Below are positions 1-8,189 of a stretch of 33,281 nucleotides of DNA, piece by piece (within the stretch, counting starts at the first letter, position 1; every line of letters begins with the position of its first letter). Where the stretch lies: positions 1 through 33,281 of the forward strand of contig JACRAN010000172.1 in the NCBI GenBank assembly GCA_016234735.1. The letters run 5' to 3'. The position numbers were made by a program, and so were the translations under genes. The notes below the pieces were generated by a model. It was not told the origin of the DNA. It was given only the letters and a program-made list of their open reading frames with translations, and made no database searches. The stretch is from Bacteroidota bacterium. Its GTDB lineage: Bacteria; Bacteroidota; Bacteroidia; Chitinophagales; Saprospiraceae.

Positions 1-249
1 TGCCCTTCAGCGTAACTCAGGTATCCCCGTTAATGCCGACCCCGCCCGGCACTGAATTCCATTCAACCTTTGACCGAGTGTAAAAGAGACATGCCTTAGT
101 TGATACCTTTAAGGAATATCAAAATAAGGCACAAAAAAACCGGTTCCAATCAGGCCCATGTCTCATCTATCAAACTCTCAAACCCTCGTTTTGAAACTTA
201 GCTTCCATTTCTTTCCCGCCATTCATGCTGCACCTCGCCTATTTTCCGG
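1..249. other. Non-coding stretch at the window's left edge
   Basis: I see no convincing gene here. There is no reading frame with a recognisable product and no clear terminator. The end next to the cytochrome gene leads into a candidate promoter box at 250-257. The upstream gene, if any, lies outside the window. Confidence 0.5.
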
Positions 250-257
250 TAAATTTG
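227..257 (+). promoter_or_regulatory. Candidate Bacteroidota promoter for the cytochrome gene
   Basis: Positions 250-257 read TAAATTTG, a perfect match to the Bacteroidota -7 consensus TAnnTTTG. The expected -33 element (TTTG or TTG) is poor: the best candidate at suitable spacing is GCTG at 227-230. If used, transcription would begin only about 15-20 bases before the ATG at 280, giving a very short leader. Confidence 0.35.
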
Positions 258-279
258 TCCCTCCGACAAATCATCCCTG

Positions 280-2226
280 ATGAAAAAATACCGCTACACA
301 CTGCTGGTTTGTATCCCGCTCTTCACGCTCCCGCTGCTGTTGTCCAATCTCACTTTGGGGAAGGCCGAAGAAATACGCCGCTTCCATTTGGAAGCCGAAA
401 TGGCTCATTTTCAGATGGTTATGCTCGACACCACTTTGCCGAACGGCTACAACTACCTGTTTGCAGGCAGCGGGGTTTGCCAAAAATGCCACGGCTACGA
501 CACCCTCGGCGTGGCCAGTGTGGATGCCTTCGGCGAGGACGTGAACGTGGTGGACGACTGGAAAGCGACCATGATGGCCAACTCGGCCAAAGACCCGTTC
601 TGGCGGGCGAAAGTGAGCCACGAGGTGCTGCTCTACCCGCAGCACCAGGCCGCCATCGAGGACAAATGCACCTCCTGCCATGCCTCGATGGGCCACTTCA
701 ACGCCAAGCACCTCGGCGCTGCCCACTACGCCATCGCCGAAATGGTGGCCGACCCGCTGGCGATGGACGGCGTGTCGTGCCTCGCCTGCCACATGCAGTC
801 GCCGGAGGGCATCGGTTTTTCTTTTTCCGGGGAATTGAAGTACGATACGTTCAAGGTAGCCTACGGGCCGTACATGGCACCGCTCGTCAGTCCGATGCTC
901 ACCGAAACAGGTTACAAACCCAAGTTCAGCCCCCATGTTTCGGGTGCGGGCATCTGCGCTGGTTGCCACACGCTGATGACAGAAACCCTTGATTTTCAGG
1001 GAAATACGACTGGCAACAAGTTCGTGGAGCAGGCCACCTACCACGAGTGGCTCAACTCCGTGTACAACGACACCGTTACCTGCCAGGGCTGTCACATGCC
1101 GAACCTCGACAAGTGGCCGGTCCATATCGTAACCGGGGCCATGACGGAGCCAAGGAACCCGTTTTTCCTGCACGAACTCACCGGCGGCAACGTGACGATG
1201 CTGAAATTGCTCCAGGACAACATCGGGCCGCTGGGCATCACCGCCGGGCCGGCGCAGTTCGACGAGGTGATTGAAAAAACGATGGCGCTGCTCCAAAACA
1301 AAACCCTGCAACTCGACCTGCAACTCCTCGACCGGGATTTGGACACCGCCCGCTTCTCGCTCAAACTGACCAACATGGCCGGGCACAAATTCCCATCGGG
1401 CTACCCGTCCCGCCGGGCGTTCGTGGAATTTGTGGTGGAAAATGAGGCGGGCGACACGATTTTTGTTTCGGGAAAAACCGACGGCGAGTACGAGGTTTTT
1501 GGCCAGAACCCCACCTACGAACCTCACTATCAGGTGATTAACTCCGAGGAGCAGGTGCAGATTTACGAAATGGTGATGGGCGACGTGAACGGGGACGTGA
1601 CCACCGTGCTCACCCGTGCCGACCACCCCATCAAGGACAACCGCCTGCCACCTGCCGGTTTCACCACCACGCACCCGGCCTACGACACCACCATCATCGC
1701 CGGGGATGCGCTCTCCGACCCCGACTTCAACCACGACAACGGAACGGAAGGAAGTGGCAGCGATATGGTGTATTTTCACATCCCCACCGGCGGCGAAACG
1801 GGGCTGCTACACGTAAGCGCCAGGGTTTTTTACCAAAGCGCCCCACCCAAGTGGATGGACGAAATGTTCGGCCACAACTCGCCCGAAATCGATGCCTTCC
1901 GCACCATGTTCGATGCCGCCGACCGCACCCCGGTGTTGATAAAATCGGCGGAGATTTTCGCCGAACCCATCGTTAGCAGCACCGTCGTCCCCGCCAAAAC
2001 CAGCTTCATCCGGCTGTACCCGACCCCCACGTTCGATGGTCGCATTTTCGTGGAATCCTCGTTGGAGCACGATGTGCAGGTTTTTGACCCGAAAGGCCGG
2101 TTGGTGCGTACAATGCGCAGCAAATCAGGCCGTTACGAACTGCACCTGCAAGAACGTGGCGTATTTTTGGTGCAGTTCAAAACGAAAAACGGCAGGGTGC
2201 AGACCGAAAATGTGGTGGTGCAGTGA
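280..2226 (+). CDS. Secreted pentaheme c-type cytochrome with T9SS sorting domain
   Basis: 648 residues. An N-terminal hydrophobic export signal (about residues 1-28) is followed by five CxxCH haem-binding motifs starting at C67, C130, C167, C226 and C268, with extra histidines (for example around 139-149) that could be distal ligands. After the haem region comes a motif of the GHKFPSGYPSRR type (about residues 380-391), seen in other multihaem cytochromes, and then a beta-rich region. The last ~75 residues form a T9SS type A sorting domain (LYPTPTFD start, VVVQ end). By family knowledge the haems are attached in the periplasm. The tail implies export across the outer membrane to the surface or medium, so a role in extracellular electron transfer or surface redox chemistry is inferred. 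The substrate is unknown. A T9SS FG-GAP gene follows 94 bases downstream. Confidence 0.85.
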   Translation: MKKYRYTLLVCIPLFTLPLLLSNLTLGKAEEIRRFHLEAEMAHFQMVMLDTTLPNGYNYLFAGSGVCQKCHGYDTLGVASVDAFGEDVNVVDDWKATMMANSAKDPFWRAKVSHEVLLYPQHQAAIEDKCTSCHASMGHFNAKHLGAAHYAIAEMVADPLAMDGVSCLACHMQSPEGIGFSFSGELKYDTFKVAYGPYMAPLVSPMLTETGYKPKFSPHVSGAGICAGCHTLMTETLDFQGNTTGNKFVEQATYHEWLNSVYNDTVTCQGCHMPNLDKWPVHIVTGAMTEPRNPFFLHELTGGNVTMLKLLQDNIGPLGITAGPAQFDEVIEKTMALLQNKTLQLDLQLLDRDLDTARFSLKLTNMAGHKFPSGYPSRRAFVEFVVENEAGDTIFVSGKTDGEYEVFGQNPTYEPHYQVINSEEQVQIYEMVMGDVNGDVTTVLTRADHPIKDNRLPPAGFTTTHPAYDTTIIAGDALSDPDFNHDNGTEGSGSDMVYFHIPTGGETGLLHVSARVFYQSAPPKWMDEMFGHNSPEIDAFRTMFDAADRTPVLIKSAEIFAEPIVSSTVVPAKTSFIRLYPTPTFDGRIFVESSLEHDVQVFDPKGRLVRTMRSKSGRYELHLQERGVFLVQFKTKNGRVQTENVVVQ

Positions 2227-2320
2227 TTCCGATTGACGAGGGACGATTTATGATTTTCGATTGTATGAATTTAGAAAAATCGAGTTGTAGTTTTTTCAAA
2301 ACCAATAAAAAATCCGCTTC

Positions 2321-5044
2321 ATGAAAAACCGTGTATTCCTCTTCGCAATCCTTTTTTCCACCTGTTCCGTGTGGGTGCTTCAGGCACAATCGGTGGCCCT
2401 CAACCTCCAGCCCAACCTGCTCAACCCCATCCTCGGCTTCCCGTACAACAACTGCGTGGTCGATATGAACAACGACTTCCTCGACGACGTGGTGCGGCCT
2501 ACCGACAACGGCTTGTACATTGATTATCAGCAATTGAACGGCAGTTACCAGCAGTCGTTTTTCCCGGTTTTTTTCTCCAACCTGCCCACCTGGAGCGTCT
2601 GCGCAGGCGACCTGAACAACGACGGCTACACCGACCTGCTGTTTGGCGACGGCGATGCCGTTTCCTTCGTCATGGCCCTCGGCAACGGAGTGGCCTACGT
2701 GGAGTACCCGAAACCGGACTGGATTTTCAGCCAGCGCTCCACCATGGCCGACATCGACAACGACGGCCACCTCGATGCCTTCGTTTGCCACGACGTGGAC
2801 CAGTCACTGCCCTTCCGCAACGACGGCAACGGCAACCTCACGATGGACCAGTCGCTCATCGTCACCGCCGACCGCCCCGGCAACTACGCCGCCATCTGGA
2901 CGGACTACGACAACGACGGCGACATCGACCTCTACATCACCAAGTGCAAGGGCGGTGCCCCTCCGGGCGACATCGACCGCACCAATTTGCTGTACCAAAA
3001 CAATGGCGACGGCACGTTCAGCGAGGTGGGCGCACTGGCGGGCCTCAACGACAACGCCCAATCGTGGAGCACGGTGTTCGAGGATTTTGACAACGACGGC
3101 GACTTCGACGCTTTCATCGTCAACCACGATTTTCAGAACCGACTTTTCAGGAACAACGGCGACGGCACGTTCACGGACATCATTGTTGGGTCGGGCATCA
3201 ACCCCAACGACCTGGGAGCCTGGGAAAATGCCTCCGGCGATTTCAACAACGACGGCTTCGTCGATATTTTGTCCGAGATGCAAAACGAACTGTACCTCAA
3301 CAACGGAGACTGGACGTTCACCGGCCAAAACTCACCCGTTTCCGGTGGCGGTATCGGCGACCTGAACAACGATGGATTCCTCGATGTGTTGAGCAACAAC
3401 AATACCTGGCTCAACAGCGGAAACAACAACAACTGGTTGAAAATCAACACGATAGGTGCAGCGAGCAACCGCAGCGGCATCGGCGCACGGGTCGAAATCT
3501 ACGGCCCGTGGGGGGTGCAGGTGCGGGAGGTGCGCTCCGGCCAAAGTTTCAGCCCGATGAGTTCGCTCACCGTACATTTTGGCCTCGGCCAGGCCACCGG
3601 GGTGGATTTGGTGGTGGTGAAATGGCCGTCAGGTGTGGTCTCCACCGTCGGGAACCCGGCCATCAACACCACGCTCAACGTGCCGGAAGCGGGCTGCATT
3701 TTGCCCCCGACCGAACTTGCGCTGAACGGCGACACCGAACTTTGCCCCGGTGAAACGCTGGAAATCACCGCCCCCGACGGCTTCGATTACCAGTGGTCGA
3801 ATGGTTCCACCACCCAGTCGCTGACCGTCTCGGATGCTGGCATTTACAGCGTCGTTTTGACCGATTCGACTGGCTGTGTTTCCTTTTCAAACAGCGTGGC
3901 CGTCTCCATCATCGCAGAAATCCCGCCGGTGATTTTTGCCGAAAGCGACATCGTTTTTTGCGAAGGCGGCTCGGTCGTGCTGACCGTTTCCGAAGGGCAA
4001 AACCCAACCTGGTCGAACGGACAGACCGGCCAAAGCACCACCGTTGCCACGCCGGGCGATTACGTCGTTTCGACCGATGCGCTTTGCGGTGGTGGGCAAG
4101 TGCCATCCGAGCCGGTCTCAGTGCTGGTGCTGAATGCAGATGCGCCCGTCGTCATGGGTGCCACCATCGCCGCAGGCGACTCCGTGCTGCTGACCGCCGA
4201 CGGCCCCGGCCTGCAATGGTTCGATGCGGCTGCAGGCGGCAACCTGCTGGCTTCCGGCCCCACGTTCCAGACGCCGCCACTGGGCGCTCCGGTGACGTAT
4301 TTTGTAGAAGCGCACCACCTCTACCCTGGCGAAATCCAGTCCGGCGGCAAGCCCGACAACAGCGGCAACGGTGGCCTGCCCACGAGCGGAGCCTACAACC
4401 TGTTCGACGTGTGGGAGCCGTTCACGCTCGTCAGCGTGACGGTGTACGTGCCGAACAACGCCCCGACCGGGCAGCGTACCATCCAGCTTTTCGACGGAAG
4501 CGGCATGATGCTCAACGAACTTGTTTTTTTCCTGAACCCCGGCCTGCATGTGCTGGAACTGAACTTCCCCGTGCCCGTCGGCACGAACCTTTCGCTGCGC
4601 TGCCAGGAAAACAACTTGTTCCGCAACACGAGCGCCAATGTGCAGTACCCCTACCCCATTGGCACTGTCGGACTGATGACGAACGATGCCCTGGGCAACG
4701 GCTACTACTACTATTTTTACAATTGGCAAATCCAGAAGACAAGTTACGAGTGCGTCTCGGAACGGGTGCCAGTGTTGGTGGGAGTAACGCCTGCCGACGA
4801 AACATTTTCGGCGCAATCGTTGGAGGTTTTTCCGAACCCTGCCAGCAGGGTATTTTTTGTAAAAATCAGCGGCAGGGCCACGCTGCTACGCCTGTTCGAC
4901 ATGACGGGACGGGAAGTGTTGCGGAAAGGAGTCGCCGGAAATGAAACGGTGGAACTGCGGGCGGATGGGTTGGTGGCCGGTTTTTACCAATTGCAAATCG
5001 AGGTCAACGACCGTTCGTTGAGCCAAAAAATCGTCATCGAATGA
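2321..5044 (+). CDS. FG-GAP/VCBS repeat protein with ASPIC/UnbV domain and T9SS tail
   Basis: 907 residues. A signal peptide (about 1-22, ending near LQAQ) precedes a beta-propeller-like region with about seven calcium-loop motifs of the form DxNNDGxxD or DxDNDGxxD (for example DLNNDGYTD, DYDNDGDID, DFNNDGFVD). An ASPIC/UnbV domain follows (about 380-450, with IGARVEIYG and VKWPSGV). Two Ig/PKD-like domains carry CPGE and YQWSNG or TWSNG motifs, then an Ig-like segment with LQWFDAAAGG and a beta-sandwich region with a tyrosine cluster. A T9SS sorting domain ends the protein (VFPNPASRVF to KIVIE). The family suggests a calcium-stabilised surface or secreted binding protein, and no enzyme active site is visible. 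A strong terminator sits just after the stop. It may share a transcript with the cytochrome 94 bases upstream, since no terminator separates them. Confidence 0.85.
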   Translation: MKNRVFLFAILFSTCSVWVLQAQSVALNLQPNLLNPILGFPYNNCVVDMNNDFLDDVVRPTDNGLYIDYQQLNGSYQQSFFPVFFSNLPTWSVCAGDLNNDGYTDLLFGDGDAVSFVMALGNGVAYVEYPKPDWIFSQRSTMADIDNDGHLDAFVCHDVDQSLPFRNDGNGNLTMDQSLIVTADRPGNYAAIWTDYDNDGDIDLYITKCKGGAPPGDIDRTNLLYQNNGDGTFSEVGALAGLNDNAQSWSTVFEDFDNDGDFDAFIVNHDFQNRLFRNNGDGTFTDIIVGSGINPNDLGAWENASGDFNNDGFVDILSEMQNELYLNNGDWTFTGQNSPVSGGGIGDLNNDGFLDVLSNNNTWLNSGNNNNWLKINTIGAASNRSGIGARVEIYGPWGVQVREVRSGQSFSPMSSLTVHFGLGQATGVDLVVVKWPSGVVSTVGNPAINTTLNVPEAGCILPPTELALNGDTELCPGETLEITAPDGFDYQWSNGSTTQSLTVSDAGIYSVVLTDSTGCVSFSNSVAVSIIAEIPPVIFAESDIVFCEGGSVVLTVSEGQNPTWSNGQTGQSTTVATPGDYVVSTDALCGGGQVPSEPVSVLVLNADAPVVMGATIAAGDSVLLTADGPGLQWFDAAAGGNLLASGPTFQTPPLGAPVTYFVEAHHLYPGEIQSGGKPDNSGNGGLPTSGAYNLFDVWEPFTLVSVTVYVPNNAPTGQRTIQLFDGSGMMLNELVFFLNPGLHVLELNFPVPVGTNLSLRCQENNLFRNTSANVQYPYPIGTVGLMTNDALGNGYYYYFYNWQIQKTSYECVSERVPVLVGVTPADETFSAQSLEVFPNPASRVFFVKISGRATLLRLFDMTGREVLRKGVAGNETVELRADGLVAGFYQLQIEVNDRSLSQKIVIE

Positions 5045-5082
5045 TGGTGGAATGAGTTGATTTTCAGCGGGTCATAAAAAAG

Positions 5083-5121
5083 CAGCCTGCGCCGGACATC
5101 CGGTGCAGGCTGTTTTTTTTT
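5083..5121. terminator. Bidirectional rho-independent terminator
   Basis: A 13-bp stem (5083-5095 with 5100-5112, one G-T pair) closes a four-base ACAT loop. It has a T run (5113-5121) on one side and an A run (5076-5081) on the other. It lies between the two convergent stops, so it can serve both genes. Confidence 0.9.
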
Positions 5122-5129
5122 CAGGGAAA

Positions 5130-6125
5130 TCACTGCCGCAGGAACCGCTCCCGCTGCAATATTTTCCCGCTTTTTTCATACGTCAGGAAGTAAAGCCCTG
5201 GCGGCAATTCGCCCACGTTCAAGCGCAGGATTTCGTTTTGCCCCTTCTCCAACTGCCCCAATGGGATGCCGTTCAACGTCCAAAGACGGAGTACCCCGTC
5301 GCGGGTTTTGGTGCTCAAAAATTTGACCGTCAACCAATCGAAAGTCGGGGTCGGGTACAGCTTGAAAAGCACCTCCTGTTTTTTCGGGTCAAACACACCG
5401 GAAGTCTGCTGCGTGGTGTCCACCGGCGGGTCGATGATGGTCGTGTCAATGATGGTGGTATCGACGGTGGTGGTGTCGATAATCGTGGTATCAATCGTGG
5501 TCGTGTCCACTGGCGGGTCGATGATGGTCGTGTCTATCGTAGTGGTATCGGGTGGTGTGATTTCGTCGCAGGCCGTTGCATTGCTATTTCCCAGATAGTT
5601 GCCTACATAACTGTACAACGCCATCGGCTGGGTGCCAAAATCCAGCACCGTCAGTTCGTTGCCGGGGTTGGAGTTGGCAGAGTTGGGCAGTTGGGCGAAG
5701 GGGTCGGTATCGTTCTCGATGAGAGCGGGCGACCCGGATGCGCTGCCATTAAGTTTGAAGGAAAAAAGGAGCGTTTCGGTGTCGGGCTGGTAGATGATTT
5801 TGGGGTTGTCCACCAGGAACCCAAGTGAGACATACACCTTGTCAGGAGCTTCGCCGGGCGCCGCCACCATGGCATTTTGCGACCAGGCACCGGCATGGGA
5901 GGTCAGGTTGCTCAAAGCCAAACCGACCGGAAAAATGACCGTTACCTGACCGGAACCCGTGATGGTGTTGGCGGTGGGTGTAACATCTTCGCAGGTTTTG
6001 GTGTAAATCCCCCAGGTGTTGGCGGTGCCGGGCACTGCATCAATTTTCAGGTTGATTTGAGCGGAAAGGAAGCTGCTTTTGGCGAGGATGGCCACGCAGC
6101 AGATGGATAGTCGAAGACAGTTCAT
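5130..6125 (-). CDS. T9SS-secreted protein with cohesin-like domain and DTT-repeat linker
   Basis: 331 residues from the ATG at 6125. I chose this start because it opens directly into a signal peptide (MNCLRLSICC... ending at LSAQ) behind an A-rich leader, whereas the upstream in-frame start adds 40 unconserved-looking residues. Residues ~24-185 look like a beta-sandwich, cohesin-like domain with PVGLALSNL and a DPFAQLPNS stretch. Residues 193-238 are a threonine/aspartate linker of repeated DTTTI, DTTII and DPPV units. The last ~80 residues are a T9SS sorting domain beginning LYPTPTFD, very like the start of the cytochrome's sorting domain. I do not recognise a specific function; surface attachment or display is inferred. 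Confidence 0.8.
   Translation of the reverse strand: MNCLRLSICCVAILAKSSFLSAQINLKIDAVPGTANTWGIYTKTCEDVTPTANTITGSGQVTVIFPVGLALSNLTSHAGAWSQNAMVAAPGEAPDKVYVSLGFLVDNPKIIYQPDTETLLFSFKLNGSASGSPALIENDTDPFAQLPNSANSNPGNELTVLDFGTQPMALYSYVGNYLGNSNATACDEITPPDTTTIDTTIIDPPVDTTTIDTTIIDTTTVDTTIIDTTIIDPPVDTTQQTSGVFDPKKQEVLFKLYPTPTFDWLTVKFLSTKTRDGVLRLWTLNGIPLGQLEKGQNEILRLNVGELPPGLYFLTYEKSGKILQRERFLRQ
5418..5549 (-). repeat. Coding DTT/DPPV repeat region
   Basis: Within the T9SS gene at 5130-6125, residues 193-236 consist of DTT-led units (DTTTI, DTTII, DTTTV) with DPPV placed twice in the same relation to them. This suggests duplication of a larger block. It is probably an extended, possibly glycosylated, linker between the folded domain and the sorting signal. 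Confidence 0.85.
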
Positions 6126-6415
6126 AGTTCTTGTTTTTTGTTTTTGTTGCGTCCAAACTTGAAAAAAGGGGATTTGCCGGAAGGGCATTCTTTGAGAGAC
6201 AATGTTTGTGCCAGTTACAGCTTGTACCTGACCCGTGAAGGGCATTCTGGAAACGATTGGACAGGTTTTGAAGCTATTTTTTGAAAAAAAATTCCAGAAT
6301 AAAATTTCGTCATTTCTGTTTGGAAAACGCCGTCCAGGTAAAATCTTTCTCTACAAAACGCCTTTGCACCAAAATTCAAATAAAACATCCACCGGAAATA
6401 CCACACAGGTCGTTG
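6126..6415. other. AT-rich intergenic stretch, nothing firm
   Basis: This stretch lies between the divergent starts at 6125 and 6674. It is more AT-rich than its surroundings. I see no credible gene or strong hairpin in it. The regulatory elements found lie at its right end (6416 onward). Confidence 0.5.
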
Positions 6416-6429
6416 GTGATTTTTATCAT
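6416..6429. promoter_or_regulatory. FNR/CRP-family-like palindrome
   Basis: GTGAT-TTTT-ATCAT, with a perfect TGAT-N4-ATCA core at 6417-6428. This resembles the FNR-type consensus TTGAT-N4-ATCAA. Its centre lies roughly 65-70 bases before the inferred transcription start of the CBM48/HhH gene, a plausible activator distance. The same 14-mer GGTGATTTTTATCA occurs again at 31222-31235. Binding by a regulator is inferred. Confidence 0.4.
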
Positions 6430-6457
6430 AAACTGTTGAATTTCAAACAGATAAGAT

Positions 6458-6486
6458 TTTGAACTTTAAAATTAGTCTTATCTTTG
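6458..6486 (+). promoter_or_regulatory. Bacteroidota promoter for the CBM48/HhH gene
   Basis: TTTG at 6458-6461 and a perfect TAnnTTTG box (TATCTTTG) at 6479-6486 are separated by 17 bases, within the range known for Flavobacterium-type promoters. The transcript would start near 6490-6493 and carry a ~180-base leader before the ATG at 6674. Confidence 0.7.
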
Positions 6487-6673
6487 CGCCGCAAAACAAA
6501 AATCACCTTTCGCCCGTTGAAAAAACCGGCCCGGTTGCAAACAATACCGGCAAACGCTACCTAACAAAATCGCAGCCTGCTAACCTACCGTTCCAATTCC
6601 CTGATTCACGACCATTTCAAATCGATACCATTTACTACTACCGTTTCACTTAAACCATTTAAACTGTATCCAA

Positions 6674-7408
6674 ATGTTGAAAAAAGATTATTCCAAGACA
6701 AAACCTGTTTGCAAGGTTACCTTCACGCTGCCACTCGATGCTGCCAAAGGCGGCAAGGAAGTGCGCATTCTCGGTGACTTCAACGAATGGAGTTGGGAAA
6801 AAGGCTTCCAGATGAAAGCTGGCAAGGCCGAATTCACCTCCGAAGTTGAACTGAACGCTGGCAAACAATACCAGTTCCGTTACCTGATTGACAACCACAT
6901 CTGGGAAAACGATTGGAATGCCGACAGCTACGAAGCCGCAGCGTTTGGCGTTTACAACTCTGTTTTGTCGCTCGTGGAGCCGAAAGCCAAAAGCAACGGC
7001 AACGGCAACGGCGCTGCAAAAGCAGCCGCTGCCCCCAAAGTTGCTGCAAAACCGGTAGAAAAAACTACTTCCGCCAAAGCTGCCCCGGCAGCCAAACCGG
7101 AAGCCAAGCCTGCTGCCGCAAAAGCTGCCGCTCCTGCTGCCAAAGTTGTTGCAACTACGAATGACCTGACTAAAATCGAAGGTATCGGCCCGAAAATCGC
7201 CGAATTGCTGAAAACGGGCGGTATCGTGACCTTCGCCGACCTCGCCGCCACAAAAGTTGCCACGGTGAAAAGCATCCTCGATGCCGCTGGCAATCGTTAC
7301 CAAATGCACGACCCAAGCACCTGGACCGAGCAAGCCAAATTGGCGGCAAAAGGCGAGTGGGAAAAACTCGGCAAACTGCAAGTCGAACTGAAAGGTGGCA
7401 AGCGTTAA
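6674..7408 (+). CDS. CBM48 (glycogen-binding) domain fused to a helix-hairpin-helix domain
   Basis: 244 residues, with no signal peptide. Residues ~10-95 match an isoamylase/AMPK-beta early-set CBM48 domain: VTFTLPLDAAKGGKEVRILG, GDFNEWSW, and the YQFRYLIDN and WENDWNADSY segments. Residues ~100-165 are a lysine/alanine/proline linker of low complexity, reminiscent of histone H1-like tails. Residues ~167-244 are a helix-hairpin-helix domain (LTKIEGIGPKIAELL) ending with MHDPSTWTEQAKLAA, a combination found in several Bacteroidota proteins. CBM48 normally binds alpha-glucan such as glycogen; HhH units bind DNA or mediate protein contacts. The combined role is not known to me. The gene is monocistronic, with its own promoter, a long leader and a strong terminator, which suggests substantial expression. 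Confidence 0.85.
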   Translation: MLKKDYSKTKPVCKVTFTLPLDAAKGGKEVRILGDFNEWSWEKGFQMKAGKAEFTSEVELNAGKQYQFRYLIDNHIWENDWNADSYEAAAFGVYNSVLSLVEPKAKSNGNGNGAAKAAAAPKVAAKPVEKTTSAKAAPAAKPEAKPAAAKAAAPAAKVVATTNDLTKIEGIGPKIAELLKTGGIVTFADLAATKVATVKSILDAAGNRYQMHDPSTWTEQAKLAAKGEWEKLGKLQVELKGGKR

Positions 7409-7463
7409 TTTGTTGACCGGCCCCCATTCCTGACTAATCACTCCTTCAAATAAATACACGCTG

Positions 7464-7501
7464 ACGGCGCTTCCTTTGGGAGCGCCGTTTTTTTTTTTTT
7501 G
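7464..7501 (+). terminator. Rho-independent terminator of the CBM48/HhH gene
   Basis: An 8-bp perfect stem ACGGCGCT/AGCGCCGT (7464-7471 with 7481-7488) can extend inward through TCC/GGG to a TTT loop. It is followed by about 14 T residues. It lies 55 bases after the stop at 7408. Confidence 0.9.
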
Positions 7502-7621
7502 CCAAATGCTCCGCAGTTTTTTTCAATACCAAACAAATTATTTTTTTAAAAAACAAAACCTTTCAACTACATTCGAGCTTGATTTTTCACCAACTTTTTT
7601 CATCATCAAAATCACCTAAAT

Positions 7622-8125
7622 ATGGAGATCAATTGGTTAGCTGTGCTCGTGGCAGCATTCGTTCCTACCGTCATCGGCTTCGTCTGGTACAACCCAAAAG
7701 TTTTTGGCACCGCCTGGATGAACGCCGCAGGCATGACCGAAGAAAAAATGAAAGGCGGCAACATGGCCCTGATTTTTGGGCTTTCATTTCTCTTCAGCCT
7801 GATACTGGCCCTCGCCATGACAACCATTTCCTATCACCAGACATTTGTCTACAACTCGGTGATGAACCAACCGGGTTTTGGAGACCCCGCTTCGGAGGTC
7901 GGAAAATGGTGGGCGGACTACGTGGCGAAATACGGTACCAATTACCGCACCTTCAGCCATGGCGCTGTGCATGGCACATTGATCGGCGGCCTTTTTTTGG
8001 CGTTGCCAATTGTCGCCACCAACGCGCTATTTGAGCGTAAAGGATTCAAGTACATTGCCATCAACGCTGGTTACTGGATCGTGACACTGGCGCTCATGGG
8101 CGGTATTGTTTGTGCCTGGATCTGA
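7622..8125 (+). CDS. DUF1761 family integral membrane protein
   Basis: 167 residues with about four transmembrane helices: near 5-25 (WLAVLVAAFVPTVIGFVWY), 48-68, 118-137 and 148-167. The opening VIGFVWYNPKVFGTAWMNAAGM matches the start typical of the DUF1761 family. The family has no established function. The protein acts in the inner membrane by topology. It is flanked by terminators on both sides, so it appears to be its own transcription unit. Confidence 0.85.
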   Translation: MEINWLAVLVAAFVPTVIGFVWYNPKVFGTAWMNAAGMTEEKMKGGNMALIFGLSFLFSLILALAMTTISYHQTFVYNSVMNQPGFGDPASEVGKWWADYVAKYGTNYRTFSHGAVHGTLIGGLFLALPIVATNALFERKGFKYIAINAGYWIVTLALMGGIVCAWI

Positions 8126-8134
8126 TTGATTGGG

Positions 8135-8172
8135 AAATGGGGAATGGGGGGCCACTTCCATTCCCCATTTTT
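8135..8172 (+). terminator. Hairpin terminator after the DUF1761 gene
   Basis: A 13-bp perfect inverted repeat AAATGGGGAATGG/CCATTCCCCATTT (8135-8147 with 8158-8170) with a 10-base loop is followed by a short T run. It starts 9 bases after the stop at 8125. It also sits only ~18 bases before the next ATG (8190), so it could act as a leader structure for that gene. Confidence 0.7.
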
Positions 8173-8189
8173 AATTTTCCATTTTTTCC

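Noticed and set aside
271-1779. 502-codon open frame antisense to the cytochrome gene
   Set aside because: It is a shadow of GC-biased third codon positions. It has no signal, motif or start context, while the plus-strand protein has five haem motifs.
5418-5549. DTT repeat region as a CRISPR-like array
   Set aside because: The units are short and contiguous, lie inside a coding frame and have no spacers.
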